Origin: Candidatus Agathobaculum pullistercoris
GTDB lineage: Bacteria; Bacillota; Clostridia; Oscillospirales; Butyricicoccaceae
Direction: 5' to 3'
DNA: 64,000 nt
Assembly (NCBI GenBank): GCA_019114345.1
Contig: DXFS01000101.1
Location: 1 to 64,000, forward strand
The position numbers and the translations under genes are program-made. Each line of letters starts with the position of its first letter. Position 1 is the first letter of the stretch. Below are positions 25,479 through 34,431 of this stretch, piece after piece. The notes beneath the pieces were generated by a model. The model did not search any database and was not told the origin of the DNA. It worked only from the letters and a program-made list of their open reading frames with translations.

Positions 25479-26465
25479 TCAGCCGATGTCCCCCTTCCGG
25501 ATCGCGTCCGCGAGCTCTGGCGCATAGTAGGTAATGAGGATGTCCGCGCCCGCACGGTAGATGGACACCGCACTCTCGCACATCACGCCGTATTCGTCGA
25601 TCAGCCCGGCCTTTGCCGCCGCTTTGATCATCGCATACTCGCCCGAGACCGCATACGCCGCGACCGGCAGGTCGAACCGCTGCTTGCACTGGTACACCAG
25701 ATCGAGGTAGCTCATCGCGGGCTTGATCATCAAGATGTCTGCGCCCTCCTGCACGTCGAGCGCGCATTCGCGCATGGCCTCGCGGCCGTTGTGCCAGTCC
25801 ATCTGGTAGGAGCGGCGGTCGCCGAACGACGGCGCGGAGCCTGCCGCGTCGCGGAACGGGCCGTAGAAATAGGAGGCATACTTTGCCGCATAGGACATGA
25901 TCGGCACGTTAACGAAGCCGTTCTCGTCCAGCGCCGCGCGGATCGCCGCGACGCGGCCGTCCATCATGTCGCTCGGCGCGACCATGTCCGCGCCCGCCTT
26001 CGCGTGGCTGACCGCGATCTGCGCGAGCCGCGCGATGGTCTGGTCGTTGTCCACATAGTGGCCGCACAGGATGCCGCAATGGCCGTGCGAGGTGTATTCG
26101 CACATGCACACGTCGGTCACGACGTACATCTCCGGGTCGAGCTCCTTGATCTTGCGGATGCCCTGCTGGACGATGCCGTCCTCCGCCCATGCGCCCGAGC
26201 CGATCTCGTCCTTGTTCTTTGGCAGGCCGAACAGGATGACGCGGGATACGCCGTGCTCGTGCGCGCGCTCGACCATGCGGTACAGCTCATCGGGCGAATA
26301 GTGGTACTGGCCGGGCAGCGAGGGGATCTCCTCGTAAATGTTCTCGCCCTCGGCGACGAAAATCGGCCAGATCAGGCTTTCGGGGGAAATGCGCGTCTCG
26401 CGCACCAGCTTGCGCAGGTTATCCGAGGTGCGCAGGCGGCGGGGACGGATGGTTTCGTTGAACAT
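25479..26465 (-). CDS. hemB: Delta-aminolevulinic acid dehydratase (porphobilinogen synthase)
   Basis: This 328-residue enzyme condenses two aminolevulinates to porphobilinogen. RPRRLRTSDNLRKLVRETRISPESLIWPIFV is the typical opening block. DVCMCEYTSHGHCGIL contains the cysteine-rich metal site, MSYAAKYASYFYGPFRDAA contains the first Schiff-base lysine region, and DILMIKPAMSYLDLV contains the second catalytic lysine. The metal ligands favour a zinc-type enzyme. It sits between the cobA-hemD fusion and hemL. Confidence 0.96.
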   Translation of the reverse strand: MFNETIRPRRLRTSDNLRKLVRETRISPESLIWPIFVAEGENIYEEIPSLPGQYHYSPDELYRMVERAHEHGVSRVILFGLPKNKDEIGSGAWAEDGIVQQGIRKIKELDPEMYVVTDVCMCEYTSHGHCGILCGHYVDNDQTIARLAQIAVSHAKAGADMVAPSDMMDGRVAAIRAALDENGFVNVPIMSYAAKYASYFYGPFRDAAGSAPSFGDRRSYQMDWHNGREAMRECALDVQEGADILMIKPAMSYLDLVYQCKQRFDLPVAAYAVSGEYAMIKAAAKAGLIDEYGVMCESAVSIYRAGADILITYYAPELADAIRKGDIG

Positions 26466-26466
26466 A

Positions 26467-27954
26467 TTATGATTCCTCCAATAGACAGGCAATCATAGCA
26501 TCTATGGTTGCGTTTTCTGCAATTTTGACATTCATATTGTACCTGCGGGCCGCCTGTGCGGTCTGCTCGCCGATGCACAGCGCGGTAAAGCCGGCGTAGT
26601 CCGCCGCGCCCACCGCCTGCCCGAAGCCCTCGACCGTGGACATGCTGGTAAAGGTCACCACGTCTGCCGCGCCCTGCTCCAGCATGGCGCGCAGCTCGTC
26701 CGCCTTGGCGCAGCGGTATTCGGTGTCGTACAGCGGCACGTCGGTGACGGCCACGCCCGCGGCTTTCAGCTTCTCGGGCAAGATCTGCCCGCCTGCCGCC
26801 GCGCGCAGCAGCAGCGCCGCGCCGCCCTGCGGCAGGGCTTCGAGCAGCGCGTCCGCGAGGTGTTCGCCGTCGTACTGCGCGGGGACGAGGTCGGCCGCAA
26901 GGCCGTAACCCGCCAGCGTGTCCGCAGTGCCGCGGCCGATCGCCGCAAGACGCATACCGTACAGCGCGCGCAGGTCGCGCCCGAGCCGGTGCAGCGCATG
27001 CACCGCCGCGTGCACGCCCGCCGGGCTGGTGAACACCGCCCAGTCATGGCGCTGCGCAAGCGCGTCCGCGAGCGGCTGCACGTCTTCCCGCTCTGCCGTC
27101 TCGATGCACGGTGCTTCGACCACCTGCGCGCCCAGCTCGCGCAGGCGCGCCGCCAGCGTACCCGCCCGCTCGCGCGGCCGGGTCACGATGACCGTTTTGC
27201 CGTGCAGCGGCAGGGGCGTGAACCAGTCGAGCTTGTCGCTTAAGGTGCACACCTTGCCGACGACAATAAGCGCCGGACTTTTGAGCCCCGCCGCGCGCAC
27301 CTGCGGCGCAAGGTCCGAGACCGTCGCCACGACCTTGCGCTGGTTGCCGCGCGTGCCGTTTTCGATCACCGCCGCGGGCATGTCGGGCGCGATGTGCGCC
27401 GAGAGCAGGCCGTCCATGACCTGTTCGAGCGCGGTCAGGCCCATGAGGAACACCAGCGTGCCGCCCGCTTTCACCAGACTGTCAAAGTCAATCTGGAGCG
27501 GCTTGCCCGCGCGGGCGTGCGCGGTGATGATGTGCACGGACGAGCAGAAGTCGCGGTGCGTCACCGGGATGCCTGCGAACGCGGGCGCGGCGAGCGCGCT
27601 CGTCACACCCGGGATGACCTGAAACGGCACACCGTTTTCCAGCAGATATTCGCACTCCTCGCCGCCGCGGCCGAACAGGTAGCAGTCACCGCCCTTGAGC
27701 CGCACGACGTTTTTGCCTTCCTTTGCCAGCCGCACCAGAATTTCGTTGATCTGATCCTGCGGCACGGGATGGTGGTTGTTCTCCTTGCCGACGTTCACGC
27801 GCACAGCCGTTTCCGGGATCAGGCCTAGGATATCCTCGTTCACCAGCCGGTCGAACACGACCGCGTCCGCTTTTTCGATCGCCGCCGCGCCTGCGAGCGT
27901 CAGCAGCTCGCGCCCGCCCGGGCCGGCGCCGACCAGCGTTACTTTTCCTGTCAT
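26467..27954 (-). CDS. cobA-hemD: Fusion of uroporphyrinogen-III C-methyltransferase (SUMT) and uroporphyrinogen-III synthase
   Basis: This 495-residue protein has an N-terminal SUMT domain (about 1-245, GKVTLVGAGPGGRELLTLAGA, VVRLKGGDCYLFGRGGEE, PGVTSALAAPAFAGIPVTHR) that makes precorrin-2. The C-terminal HemD domain (about 250-495, TVIVTRPRERAGTLAARLRELGAQVVEAPCIE and VTFTSMSTVEGF) closes hydroxymethylbilane to uroporphyrinogen III. The fusion channels uroporphyrinogen III towards corrins and siroheme. It starts in an ATGA overlap with hemC and is followed two bases after its stop by hemB. Confidence 0.95.
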   Translation of the reverse strand: MTGKVTLVGAGPGGRELLTLAGAAAIEKADAVVFDRLVNEDILGLIPETAVRVNVGKENNHHPVPQDQINEILVRLAKEGKNVVRLKGGDCYLFGRGGEECEYLLENGVPFQVIPGVTSALAAPAFAGIPVTHRDFCSSVHIITAHARAGKPLQIDFDSLVKAGGTLVFLMGLTALEQVMDGLLSAHIAPDMPAAVIENGTRGNQRKVVATVSDLAPQVRAAGLKSPALIVVGKVCTLSDKLDWFTPLPLHGKTVIVTRPRERAGTLAARLRELGAQVVEAPCIETAEREDVQPLADALAQRHDWAVFTSPAGVHAAVHALHRLGRDLRALYGMRLAAIGRGTADTLAGYGLAADLVPAQYDGEHLADALLEALPQGGAALLLRAAAGGQILPEKLKAAGVAVTDVPLYDTEYRCAKADELRAMLEQGAADVVTFTSMSTVEGFGQAVGAADYAGFTALCIGEQTAQAARRYNMNVKIAENATIDAMIACLLEES

Positions 27955-28814
27955 AACGTTCCCTCCGCCTGTTTTTGCAGCTGTAAGGCGAGCGTGCGCC
28001 CGAGCGATGCCGCTTCGCTCCGCAGCCCGGTGACCGCGCCGCGCGCGGACCGGCTTTCGTCCCCGGTGACGTACAGCCCGCGCAGATGGAGCATATCGCC
28101 CTCGGTCTCGGCATAGGCCGCGACCGGCGCGAAGCACCCGCCGCCGAGCGTTTTGACGAACGACCGCTCGGCCAGCGCGCAGTCGTGCGCGTCCGCGTCA
28201 TCCAGCTTTTTGACCTCATCGGCCAGCTCGCCCTCGCGGCCCTGCACGGCGAGGATCGCCTGCCCCGCCGCAGGGATCAGCTCATCCGGCGAGAAATACC
28301 GGGTGATGCGGTTTTCCAGCCCCAGGCGGTGCAGTCCTGCTGCTGCGAGCACAAGCGCGCCGTACTCCCCGCGGTCAAGCTTGTCCAGCCGCGTGAGCAC
28401 GTTGCCGCGCACGGGCTTGACCTCGATCTCCGGAAACAGAGCCGCGAGCTGCACGCGCCGCCGGGCGGACGAACAGCCGATGGGCTTACTTTTATCCCAC
28501 TCGCCGCTCTGCGGCAGCACGAGCACATCGCGCGCGTCCTCCCGCTTGGTGTATGCAACGAGCGGCAGCCCCTCCGGCTGCTCCATCGGCACGTCTTTTA
28601 AGCTGTGTACGGTCAGGTCGACCCGCCGGTCGGCCAGCGCGCGATCCAGCTCCTTAACGAACAGCCCCTTGCCGCCCACCTGATCGAGCGTTTTATCCAG
28701 AATCATGTCGCCGAGCGTTTTCATGGTGATGAGCTCGCAGTCCCCGAGCGCGCGGCAGACCTCCTCGGCCTGCACGACAGCGAGCTTACTGTCCCGGCTT
28801 CCTACTTTGATCAT
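27951..28814 (-). CDS. hemC: Hydroxymethylbilane synthase (porphobilinogen deaminase)
   Basis: This 287-residue enzyme polymerises four porphobilinogens. IKVGSRDSKLAVVQAEEV, GKGLFVKELDRALADRRVDLTVHSLKDVP, KREDARDVLV and GCSSARRRVQLAALFPEIEVKPVRGNVLTRLDKL are family motifs. LGGGCFAPVAAYAE contains the cysteine that binds the dipyrromethane cofactor. It is somewhat short at the C-terminus but complete. ATGA overlaps on both sides bind it into the operon. Confidence 0.96.
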   Translation of the reverse strand: MIKVGSRDSKLAVVQAEEVCRALGDCELITMKTLGDMILDKTLDQVGGKGLFVKELDRALADRRVDLTVHSLKDVPMEQPEGLPLVAYTKREDARDVLVLPQSGEWDKSKPIGCSSARRRVQLAALFPEIEVKPVRGNVLTRLDKLDRGEYGALVLAAAGLHRLGLENRITRYFSPDELIPAAGQAILAVQGREGELADEVKKLDDADAHDCALAERSFVKTLGGGCFAPVAAYAETEGDMLHLRGLYVTGDESRSARGAVTGLRSEAASLGRTLALQLQKQAEGTL

Positions 28815-30016
28815 TGCATTTCCTCCAATACCGCGCGGATGCGCTTTGCCGCAGCGGCGGTTTTGCCGTGTGCCGCGCCGCGCGACACCACACCCGCGGT
28901 CAGCCCCCCGCCCTCGCATACAGCGGGGAAGAAAAAGGTGGATTCCGCCGCGCAGTCCGCCACGCTGCACGGGATGACGCGCTCTGCGCAGTCCTGCGCG
29001 ATGCTGTGGTTGACCGCGCGGTTGTTTGTCGCCGCGACTGCCAGAAAAGCCCCCGAAAGATCGCTTTTCTCGTAGCCGCGGCAGTGGGTCAGGCCGACAC
29101 CCGCCTTGTCCTCGGGCGCGATGACAACCACCTCTGCGCCGAAGCGCCGCAGCACCCCGATACGCCGCGCGGCGATCATACCCGCGCCGACTACCACGCA
29201 TTTTTTGCCCGCAAGCGACACGAACAGCGGAAAGCGCGGCAAATTTTCCTCCTGCGCCTTCTCAGATTCGGCCAGTCCGAGCTTGTCCGCGAGATACGCC
29301 TGCATCTCCTCAAGCGTGCGTCCGGTCTCCGCGCGCGGCCGCGCGATGACCAGCACGGTTGCCCCCACCTCGCGCGCGGCGGACAGCTTTTCCGCGAACC
29401 CGCCGGACGCGCCCGTGTCCTTGGTGACCAGGATATCCGCGCCCGTCTGCCGCAGAAGCGCTGCGTTCATCTCGTGCGAAAACGGCCCCTGCATGGCGAT
29501 AAGGTGCGCGCCCGCAAAGCCGAGCGCCTCGCACTTTTGCAGCACGGACGCGGTCGCCAGCACGCGCGGATACAGCCGCTCGCGCCAGTTTTCAACCGCC
29601 GTGTACGCCTCCAGCTCCTTGCTGCCGGTCGTCAGCAGCGCCTTGCCCGGATGCGCGTTCAGCCACGCGACCGCGGCCGCCGTATCCGGCACGGTCTCGC
29701 AGCCGTCGCTTTCAGTCGCGGGGCGGAGCAGGCGCTCATACTGCGCGCCGGTCCGGGCGCAGGCCGCGCGCAGGTTGTCGGTCACGGCCGCGGCGTAGGG
29801 GTGGGTCGCGTCGATCAGCAGCGTGTCCGCATCCAGCCGCGCGGCGATCTCCGCTGTGTCCAGCCGCCCCTCGTGCACGGTGACGCCGTCCATCGGCTCC
29901 ATCACCGCCGCGCCGTATTCGGTCGCAACGTAGACATCCGCCCGCGCGCCGCGCGCGGACAAGAAGCGGCACAGCGCATGCCCCTCGCTCGTGCCGGAGA
30001 AAACGGCCAGCTTCAT
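28811..30016 (-). CDS. cbiJ: Fusion of cobalt-precorrin-6A reductase (CbiJ) and precorrin-2 dehydrogenase (SirC/Met8-like)
   Basis: This 401-residue protein carries CbiJ at residues 1 to about 248 (KLAVFSGTSEGHALC, DATHPYAAAVTDNLRAAC, LLTTGSKELEAY, KDTGASGGFAEKLSAA). After a short linker (about 249-262) comes a SirC-type precorrin-2 dehydrogenase (about 263-401) with LFVSLAGKKCVVVGAGMIAARRI as NAD site, AFLAVAATNNRAVNHSIA and GVVSRGAAHGKTAAAAKRIR. The second domain would oxidise precorrin-2 to sirohydrochlorin, feeding CbiK and siroheme; the first reduces cobalt-precorrin-6A. Two reductive/oxidative steps far apart in the pathway are thus on one chain, which I regard as unusual. ATGA overlaps on both sides. 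Confidence 0.9.
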   Translation of the reverse strand: MKLAVFSGTSEGHALCRFLSARGARADVYVATEYGAAVMEPMDGVTVHEGRLDTAEIAARLDADTLLIDATHPYAAAVTDNLRAACARTGAQYERLLRPATESDGCETVPDTAAAVAWLNAHPGKALLTTGSKELEAYTAVENWRERLYPRVLATASVLQKCEALGFAGAHLIAMQGPFSHEMNAALLRQTGADILVTKDTGASGGFAEKLSAAREVGATVLVIARPRAETGRTLEEMQAYLADKLGLAESEKAQEENLPRFPLFVSLAGKKCVVVGAGMIAARRIGVLRRFGAEVVVIAPEDKAGVGLTHCRGYEKSDLSGAFLAVAATNNRAVNHSIAQDCAERVIPCSVADCAAESTFFFPAVCEGGGLTAGVVSRGAAHGKTAAAAKRIRAVLEEMQ

Positions 30017-30741
30017 ACGCCCCGGTACCCCCGCGGCGTGACCATGCGGCCATTCACCACGCGCGTACGGCTGTTGCCGACAAACACGGTGGTCAGCATA
30101 TCGACCGTGGTGTCGCGCAGCGCGCCGAGCGTGGTCAGCGTGTATTCCTCGCCCTCGCGGCCGATGTTGCGCACAAGGCCGCACACGGTTTCGGGCGGCT
30201 GCGTCTCGAGCAGAATGTCGCACGCGCGCCGCAGATGATCGGTACGCTTTTTGCTCGCCGGGTTATAGAGTGCAATGCAGAAATCGCCCTGCGCCGCGCC
30301 GCGCAGTCGCTGCTCGATTACCTCCCACGGGGTGAGCAGGTCGGAGAGCGACACGCACGCAAAGTCGCACGTCATGGGCGAACCGAGCACCGCGCCGCCC
30401 GAGCAGGCCGCCGTGATGCCGGGGATGACCTCGACCTCGATCTCCGGATCGTTTTCGCACACCTCGAGCAGCAGGCCCGCCATGCCGTACACGCCCGCGT
30501 CGCCGGACGAGACGACCGCGACCGTCTTGCCCTGCTTTGCGAGGTCGCGCGCCGCGGTGCAGCGGTCGACCTCCTTGGTCATGCCGGTCTGCACGCGTTC
30601 CTTGCCCTCGATCAGGTTTCCGATCAGATCGAGATACAGGCCATAGCCCGCCACGCAGTCGCATTTCTCAAGCGCGCGCACCGCGCGCAGCGTCATCTGT
30701 TCCTCTCCGCCCGGCCCAATGCCGATGCAATACAGCTTCAT
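30013..30741 (-). CDS. cbiH: Cobalt-precorrin-3 C17-methyltransferase (cobalt-factor III methyltransferase)
   Basis: This 242-residue tetrapyrrole methylase has LYCIGIGPGGEEQMTLRAVRAL, VVSSGDAGVYGMAGLLLE, VIPGITAACSGGAVLGSPMTCDFACVSLSDLLTPWE and FCIALYNPASKKR, the last two being typical of CbiH/CobJ. It methylates C17 with ring contraction. The start at 30741 overlaps the hemA stop (ATGA), and the end overlaps the cbiJ fusion start in the same manner. Confidence 0.95.
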   Translation of the reverse strand: MKLYCIGIGPGGEEQMTLRAVRALEKCDCVAGYGLYLDLIGNLIEGKERVQTGMTKEVDRCTAARDLAKQGKTVAVVSSGDAGVYGMAGLLLEVCENDPEIEVEVIPGITAACSGGAVLGSPMTCDFACVSLSDLLTPWEVIEQRLRGAAQGDFCIALYNPASKKRTDHLRRACDILLETQPPETVCGLVRNIGREGEEYTLTTLGALRDTTVDMLTTVFVGNSRTRVVNGRMVTPRGYRGV

Positions 30742-31940
30742 CTGCCGCTCCCCTTTCTCATATGTGCCAGGCACGCCGCAAGATGCTCGGCGTCCACCAG
30801 TTCTTTCATGCCACCCAGCAGCAGATCCACGGTTTTATTGACCGCGAGCTCGGCCAGCCCGTCCAGATCGCCGTCCTCGTGCAGGCCGCTGTAGGCGTGG
30901 TCGTAGTGCAGGCGCGCCAGCGCCTCGTCCTTGACCGCCGCGATCAGCGGCAGCGCCTGCCGGTAGCCGTACCATTCGTAAAACGCCTGCTCCTCCTCGC
31001 CGAGGATGCGCATGGCGACTTCGCGCGCCTCCGCATTATAGTCGCCGAGGTCGCCCAGATCGTCCAGATTGAGCAGGCGCACGCGGCCGTCCTCCCCGAC
31101 CGCCTGCTCGATGTCGCGCGGCATAGCGAGGTCGAGCAGCAGGCGCGGCGGGTTTTGCATTGCCGCGACCTGTTCGGCAGTCAGGGTGAAATGCGGGCTG
31201 GTCGTCGCGCTGACCGCGAGGTCCGCGCCGTCCAACACCTCGCAGCGCGTGTCATACGGCCAAGTATCGCACCCCGCGGGCACGACGGTCTCGCCGTGGT
31301 GGTAGCTGCGCAGGGTCACGGTGACCGCGCAGCCCTGCGCCCGCAGGGTGGAGGCCGCAAGGCGGCCCATCTCGCCGTTTCCGATCACGACCGCACGCTT
31401 GCCCTCGAGCGAGCCGAAAAACTGCGCCGCGCGCCGCGCGCCGACCTCGGCCGCGGACGCGGGCACGCCGGTCAGCCTTGTCTCAGTGCGCACGCGCTTG
31501 CCCGCCGTGACCGCGCGCCGGAACATCGTGTCCAGCACAGCGTCCACGGTCTTTGCCTCGCGCGCGAGCGCCACCGCGCCCTTGACCTGCGAGACGATCT
31601 GGTCGTCGCCGAAAATCTGACTCTCCAGCCCGGCGGCGACCTGCATCAGATGATGTACGGCGTTCTCCCCGGTGCGCGTGATGCTGTAGCCGCGGTATTC
31701 CGCCGCGTCAAAGCCCGCCGCCTCGGCCAGCACCGCGAGCGCGTCGAGCTGAGTGCCCTCTGCGCCGTGCAGATACAGTTCAGTCCGGTTGCAGGTCGCG
31801 AGCAGCACACAGCCCTGCACGCCTTTCTGCGCCGCAATGCACGGCAGCAGCGCCTGCACCTGCCCGCGCACCAGTGAGACCGCCTCACGCTTTTCCAGCG
31901 GCGCATGCACAAAGTCAATACCCGTCATACACAGATCCAC
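30738..31940 (-). CDS. hemA: Glutamyl-tRNA reductase
   Basis: This 400-residue enzyme reduces glutamyl-tRNA to glutamate-1-semialdehyde. VLLATCNRTELYLHG holds the catalytic Cys, GLESQIFGDDQIVSQVKGA and KRAVVIGNGEMGRLAASTL (NADPH site) follow. The start is a GTG at 31940, because GGAGG at 31950-31954 lies 9 bases from it, whereas the first in-frame ATG (31928) is about 20 bases away. It starts 27 bases after the cbiG stop and overlaps cbiH by ATGA. Confidence 0.94.
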   Translation of the reverse strand: MDLCMTGIDFVHAPLEKREAVSLVRGQVQALLPCIAAQKGVQGCVLLATCNRTELYLHGAEGTQLDALAVLAEAAGFDAAEYRGYSITRTGENAVHHLMQVAAGLESQIFGDDQIVSQVKGAVALAREAKTVDAVLDTMFRRAVTAGKRVRTETRLTGVPASAAEVGARRAAQFFGSLEGKRAVVIGNGEMGRLAASTLRAQGCAVTVTLRSYHHGETVVPAGCDTWPYDTRCEVLDGADLAVSATTSPHFTLTAEQVAAMQNPPRLLLDLAMPRDIEQAVGEDGRVRLLNLDDLGDLGDYNAEAREVAMRILGEEEQAFYEWYGYRQALPLIAAVKDEALARLHYDHAYSGLHEDGDLDGLAELAVNKTVDLLLGGMKELVDAEHLAACLAHMRKGSGR

Positions 31941-31967
31941 AACAGCAATCCTCCAAAAATCCTCTTG

Positions 31968-32990
31968 TCACGCAAATGTCACGCGGAAGTCCCGCGCCGC
32001 GAGCGCCACGGTCACGCCGTCCCGCGCGGTCTTGCGGCAGAGCAGCCTGCCGCCGCCCGCCGCGCACACCGCCGCGCGCTCGCATACGTTATCCACCCCC
32101 ACGGTCTCCGCAACAAAGGCGGACGGGGTGAAATCCCCCGCGGCCTGCCGCAGCGCTTCCGCCGAAAAGGTGGTCAGCGCAAGGCCGTGCGTTTGGCAGA
32201 ACAACAGCAGCCCCGGCTCGTCTTTCTTGATGTCAATGCTCGCCGCGCCGCATACCGCTGTGGGCGGCACGCCCGTGGCTTCGAGCACCTCCTGCATCGC
32301 GGTTTCAATCTTTTCTGCGCCCGTCCCCCGGCGGCAGCCGATGCCGACGTACACGATGCGCGGCACGAGATGCAGGGTATGCGCAAACGGCACGACCTTT
32401 GTGTCAAACCCGATCACAAAGCCGCTCTCCGCGTCCGCGTTCAGGCTGATGTGCGCGGGCAGCCGCCCGTCCACCGGGAAATCCGACCGCACGCCCACGG
32501 TCTCGCCGCGCAGCAGCGCGCCGGACACATATTTGATGTGCGGCGGGTCAAACACCGCGCAGCCGTTGTCCCTGGCCCAGTTGTCGACCGCGAACACGTC
32601 GCGCCCGTCGGTCGCGGTCGTGACGACCGCCTGCGCGCCGAGGCCGTCCGCCAGCCGCTCGGCCAGCGCGTTCGCGCCGCCCAAATGCCCGGACAGCAGC
32701 GGGATGACGAATTTACCCGCCTCGTCGATCACAATGACCGCCGGGTCATACGCCTTGCCCGCGAGGTAGGGCGCGACCGCGCGCACCGCGATGCCCGCCG
32801 CGCCCACGAATACGATCAGGTCACAGTCCACCATCGCCTGCTGCGCAAAGCGCGAAAGCGAGGTGCCGGAGAGCGACGGGTCGACCGTGCGGGCATACCG
32901 CTCGGTGAGAAAGTCCGGCAGCAGCGCCGCGGCCCTCGCCGCCGTGCGCGCGCCGACTTCGGTAAAGGACACGAACTTCGCGTGCTTCAT
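31968..32990 (-). CDS. cbiG: Cobalt-precorrin-5A hydrolase
   Basis: This 340-residue enzyme opens the delta-lactone and releases acetaldehyde from cobalt-precorrin-5A. The N-terminal part has IVFVGAAGIAVRAVAPYL and FVIPLLSGHLGGANALAERLADGLGAQAVVTTATD. The C-terminal CbiG domain has VYVGIGCRRGTGAEKIETAM, ASIDIKKDEPGLL and FVAETVGVDNVCERAAVCAAGGGRLL. It carries both domains in the normal order and overlaps cbiF by ATGA. Confidence 0.95.
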   Translation of the reverse strand: MKHAKFVSFTEVGARTAARAAALLPDFLTERYARTVDPSLSGTSLSRFAQQAMVDCDLIVFVGAAGIAVRAVAPYLAGKAYDPAVIVIDEAGKFVIPLLSGHLGGANALAERLADGLGAQAVVTTATDGRDVFAVDNWARDNGCAVFDPPHIKYVSGALLRGETVGVRSDFPVDGRLPAHISLNADAESGFVIGFDTKVVPFAHTLHLVPRIVYVGIGCRRGTGAEKIETAMQEVLEATGVPPTAVCGAASIDIKKDEPGLLLFCQTHGLALTTFSAEALRQAAGDFTPSAFVAETVGVDNVCERAAVCAAGGGRLLCRKTARDGVTVALAARDFRVTFA

Positions 32991-33742
32991 TTGCTCGCCT
33001 CGCGGAACCCGGTCGTAAACGCCGGGTCATACAGCTTGGAGCGGTCGTACTCGTCGCCCAGAAAGCCGCCGACCGTGATGAGCGCGGTCTTGGTCACGCC
33101 CTCGCGCTTTGCCGCCTCGGCCAGCCCCGCGACCGTCGTGCGGATGACCTTTTCATCCGGCCAGGTCGCCTTGTAGACGATCGCCGCCGGGGTCTCAGGC
33201 GCATAGCCGCCCGCGATCAGCCGCTGGGACAGCTTTTCGAGCTGCCCCGCGGACAGGAAGATCACCATGGTCGCGCCGTGCGCGGCGAGCGACTCGATCT
33301 GCTCCTTTTCCGGCACCGGGGTGCGCCCCTCCATGCGGGTCAGGATGACCGTCTGGCTGACGTTCGGCAGGGTGTACTCGGCTTTGAGCGCCGCAGCCGC
33401 GCCGCAGAACGAGGACACGCCCGGGCAGACCTCATAGGGCAGTCCCAGTTTGTCCAGCTCGTCCATCTGCTCACGGTGCGCGCCGTAGACGCACGGGTCG
33501 CCCGTGTGCAGCCGCACGACGGTCTTGCCCGCCTGCGCCGCGGGCGCCATGACCGCGATGACCTCTTCGAGCGTCATCCTGGCGCTGTCGTAGACCTCGC
33601 ACCCTTCTTTTTTATAATCCAGCAGCGCGGGGTTGACCAGCGAGCCGGCATAGACGATCACGTCCGCCTCGCCGAGCAGTTTTGCGCCGCGCACGGTGAT
33701 CAGGTCGGGTGCGCCCGAGCCTGCGCCGACAAAGTAGATCAT
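32987..33742 (-). CDS. cbiF: Cobalt-precorrin-4 C11-methyltransferase
   Basis: This 251-residue SAM-dependent tetrapyrrole methylase shows YFVGAGSGAPDLITVRGAKLL, VIVYAGSLVNPALL (typical of CbiF/CobM), VRLHTGDPCVYGAHREQMDEL and CPGVSSFCGAAAALKAEYTLP. It methylates C11 of cobalt-precorrin-4. The gene lies between cbiL and cbiG with four-base overlaps at both ends. Confidence 0.96.
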   Translation of the reverse strand: MIYFVGAGSGAPDLITVRGAKLLGEADVIVYAGSLVNPALLDYKKEGCEVYDSARMTLEEVIAVMAPAAQAGKTVVRLHTGDPCVYGAHREQMDELDKLGLPYEVCPGVSSFCGAAAALKAEYTLPNVSQTVILTRMEGRTPVPEKEQIESLAAHGATMVIFLSAGQLEKLSQRLIAGGYAPETPAAIVYKATWPDEKVIRTTVAGLAEAAKREGVTKTALITVGGFLGDEYDRSKLYDPAFTTGFREASK

Positions 33743-34431
33743 GCCTGTCCCTCCTTCACGAGAATGATGGAAAAATAACCGGTCGGGTCGTCCATTGTCG
33801 AAAGATCGGTCACAATGCGCTGTCCTTCCATGCCGCAGCGCTCAACGAGCGCCGCGTTTTGCAGCTGCCCGCGCGCAGCCAGCTTGTCGCGCACCTCGAG
33901 GATGGACTTTCCCGCCTTCATCAGCACCTTGCTGCCCGCGAGGTCCAGCCCCTCGTCCACCGCGCCGTGCGACGCGGGGATGATGTGCAGCATCTCGCCG
34001 TCCTCGCACAGGGCGCGGCCGAGCGCGGCCGCCGCCGCGCAGAAGGACGGAACGCCGGGCACCAGCTCGGTCTCATATCCGCGCGCAGCCACGCGCCTTA
34101 CCACATACCAGCAGGTCGAGTAGACCGTCGGGTCGCCGAGCGTCAAAAACGCGACGTCCTTGCCCTCGTCCAGCAGCGCGCAGATCTCATCCGCGGCGCG
34201 GTCGTGGCTCGCGTCCCGCGCGGCCTTGTCGCGCGTCATCGGCATGTCACAGTGCAGCACCGGCTTGTCCCCGATGTATTCCGCCGCAATGGTCAGCGCG
34301 GCTTGGTCGCCCGCTCCCGACTGCGGCACCGCGACGACCGCACATTCCCGGATCACGCGGATGGCTTTGGCGGTCAGCAGCTCGGGGTCGCCCGGGCCGA
34401 CGCCCACGCCATACAGTTTTGCTTTGCTCAT
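33739..34431 (-). CDS. cbiL: Cobalt-precorrin-2 C20-methyltransferase
   Basis: This 230-residue SAM-dependent methylase has KLYGVGVGPGDPELLTAKAIRVI, FLTLGDPTVYSTCWYVVRRV and VPGVPSFCAAAAALGRAL, typical of CbiL/CobI. It acts on cobalt-precorrin-2. The ATG at 34431 overlaps the cbiD stop by ATGA; an upstream in-frame extension of eight codons is not supported. Confidence 0.95.
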   Translation of the reverse strand: MSKAKLYGVGVGPGDPELLTAKAIRVIRECAVVAVPQSGAGDQAALTIAAEYIGDKPVLHCDMPMTRDKAARDASHDRAADEICALLDEGKDVAFLTLGDPTVYSTCWYVVRRVAARGYETELVPGVPSFCAAAAALGRALCEDGEMLHIIPASHGAVDEGLDLAGSKVLMKAGKSILEVRDKLAARGQLQNAALVERCGMEGQRIVTDLSTMDDPTGYFSIILVKEGQA

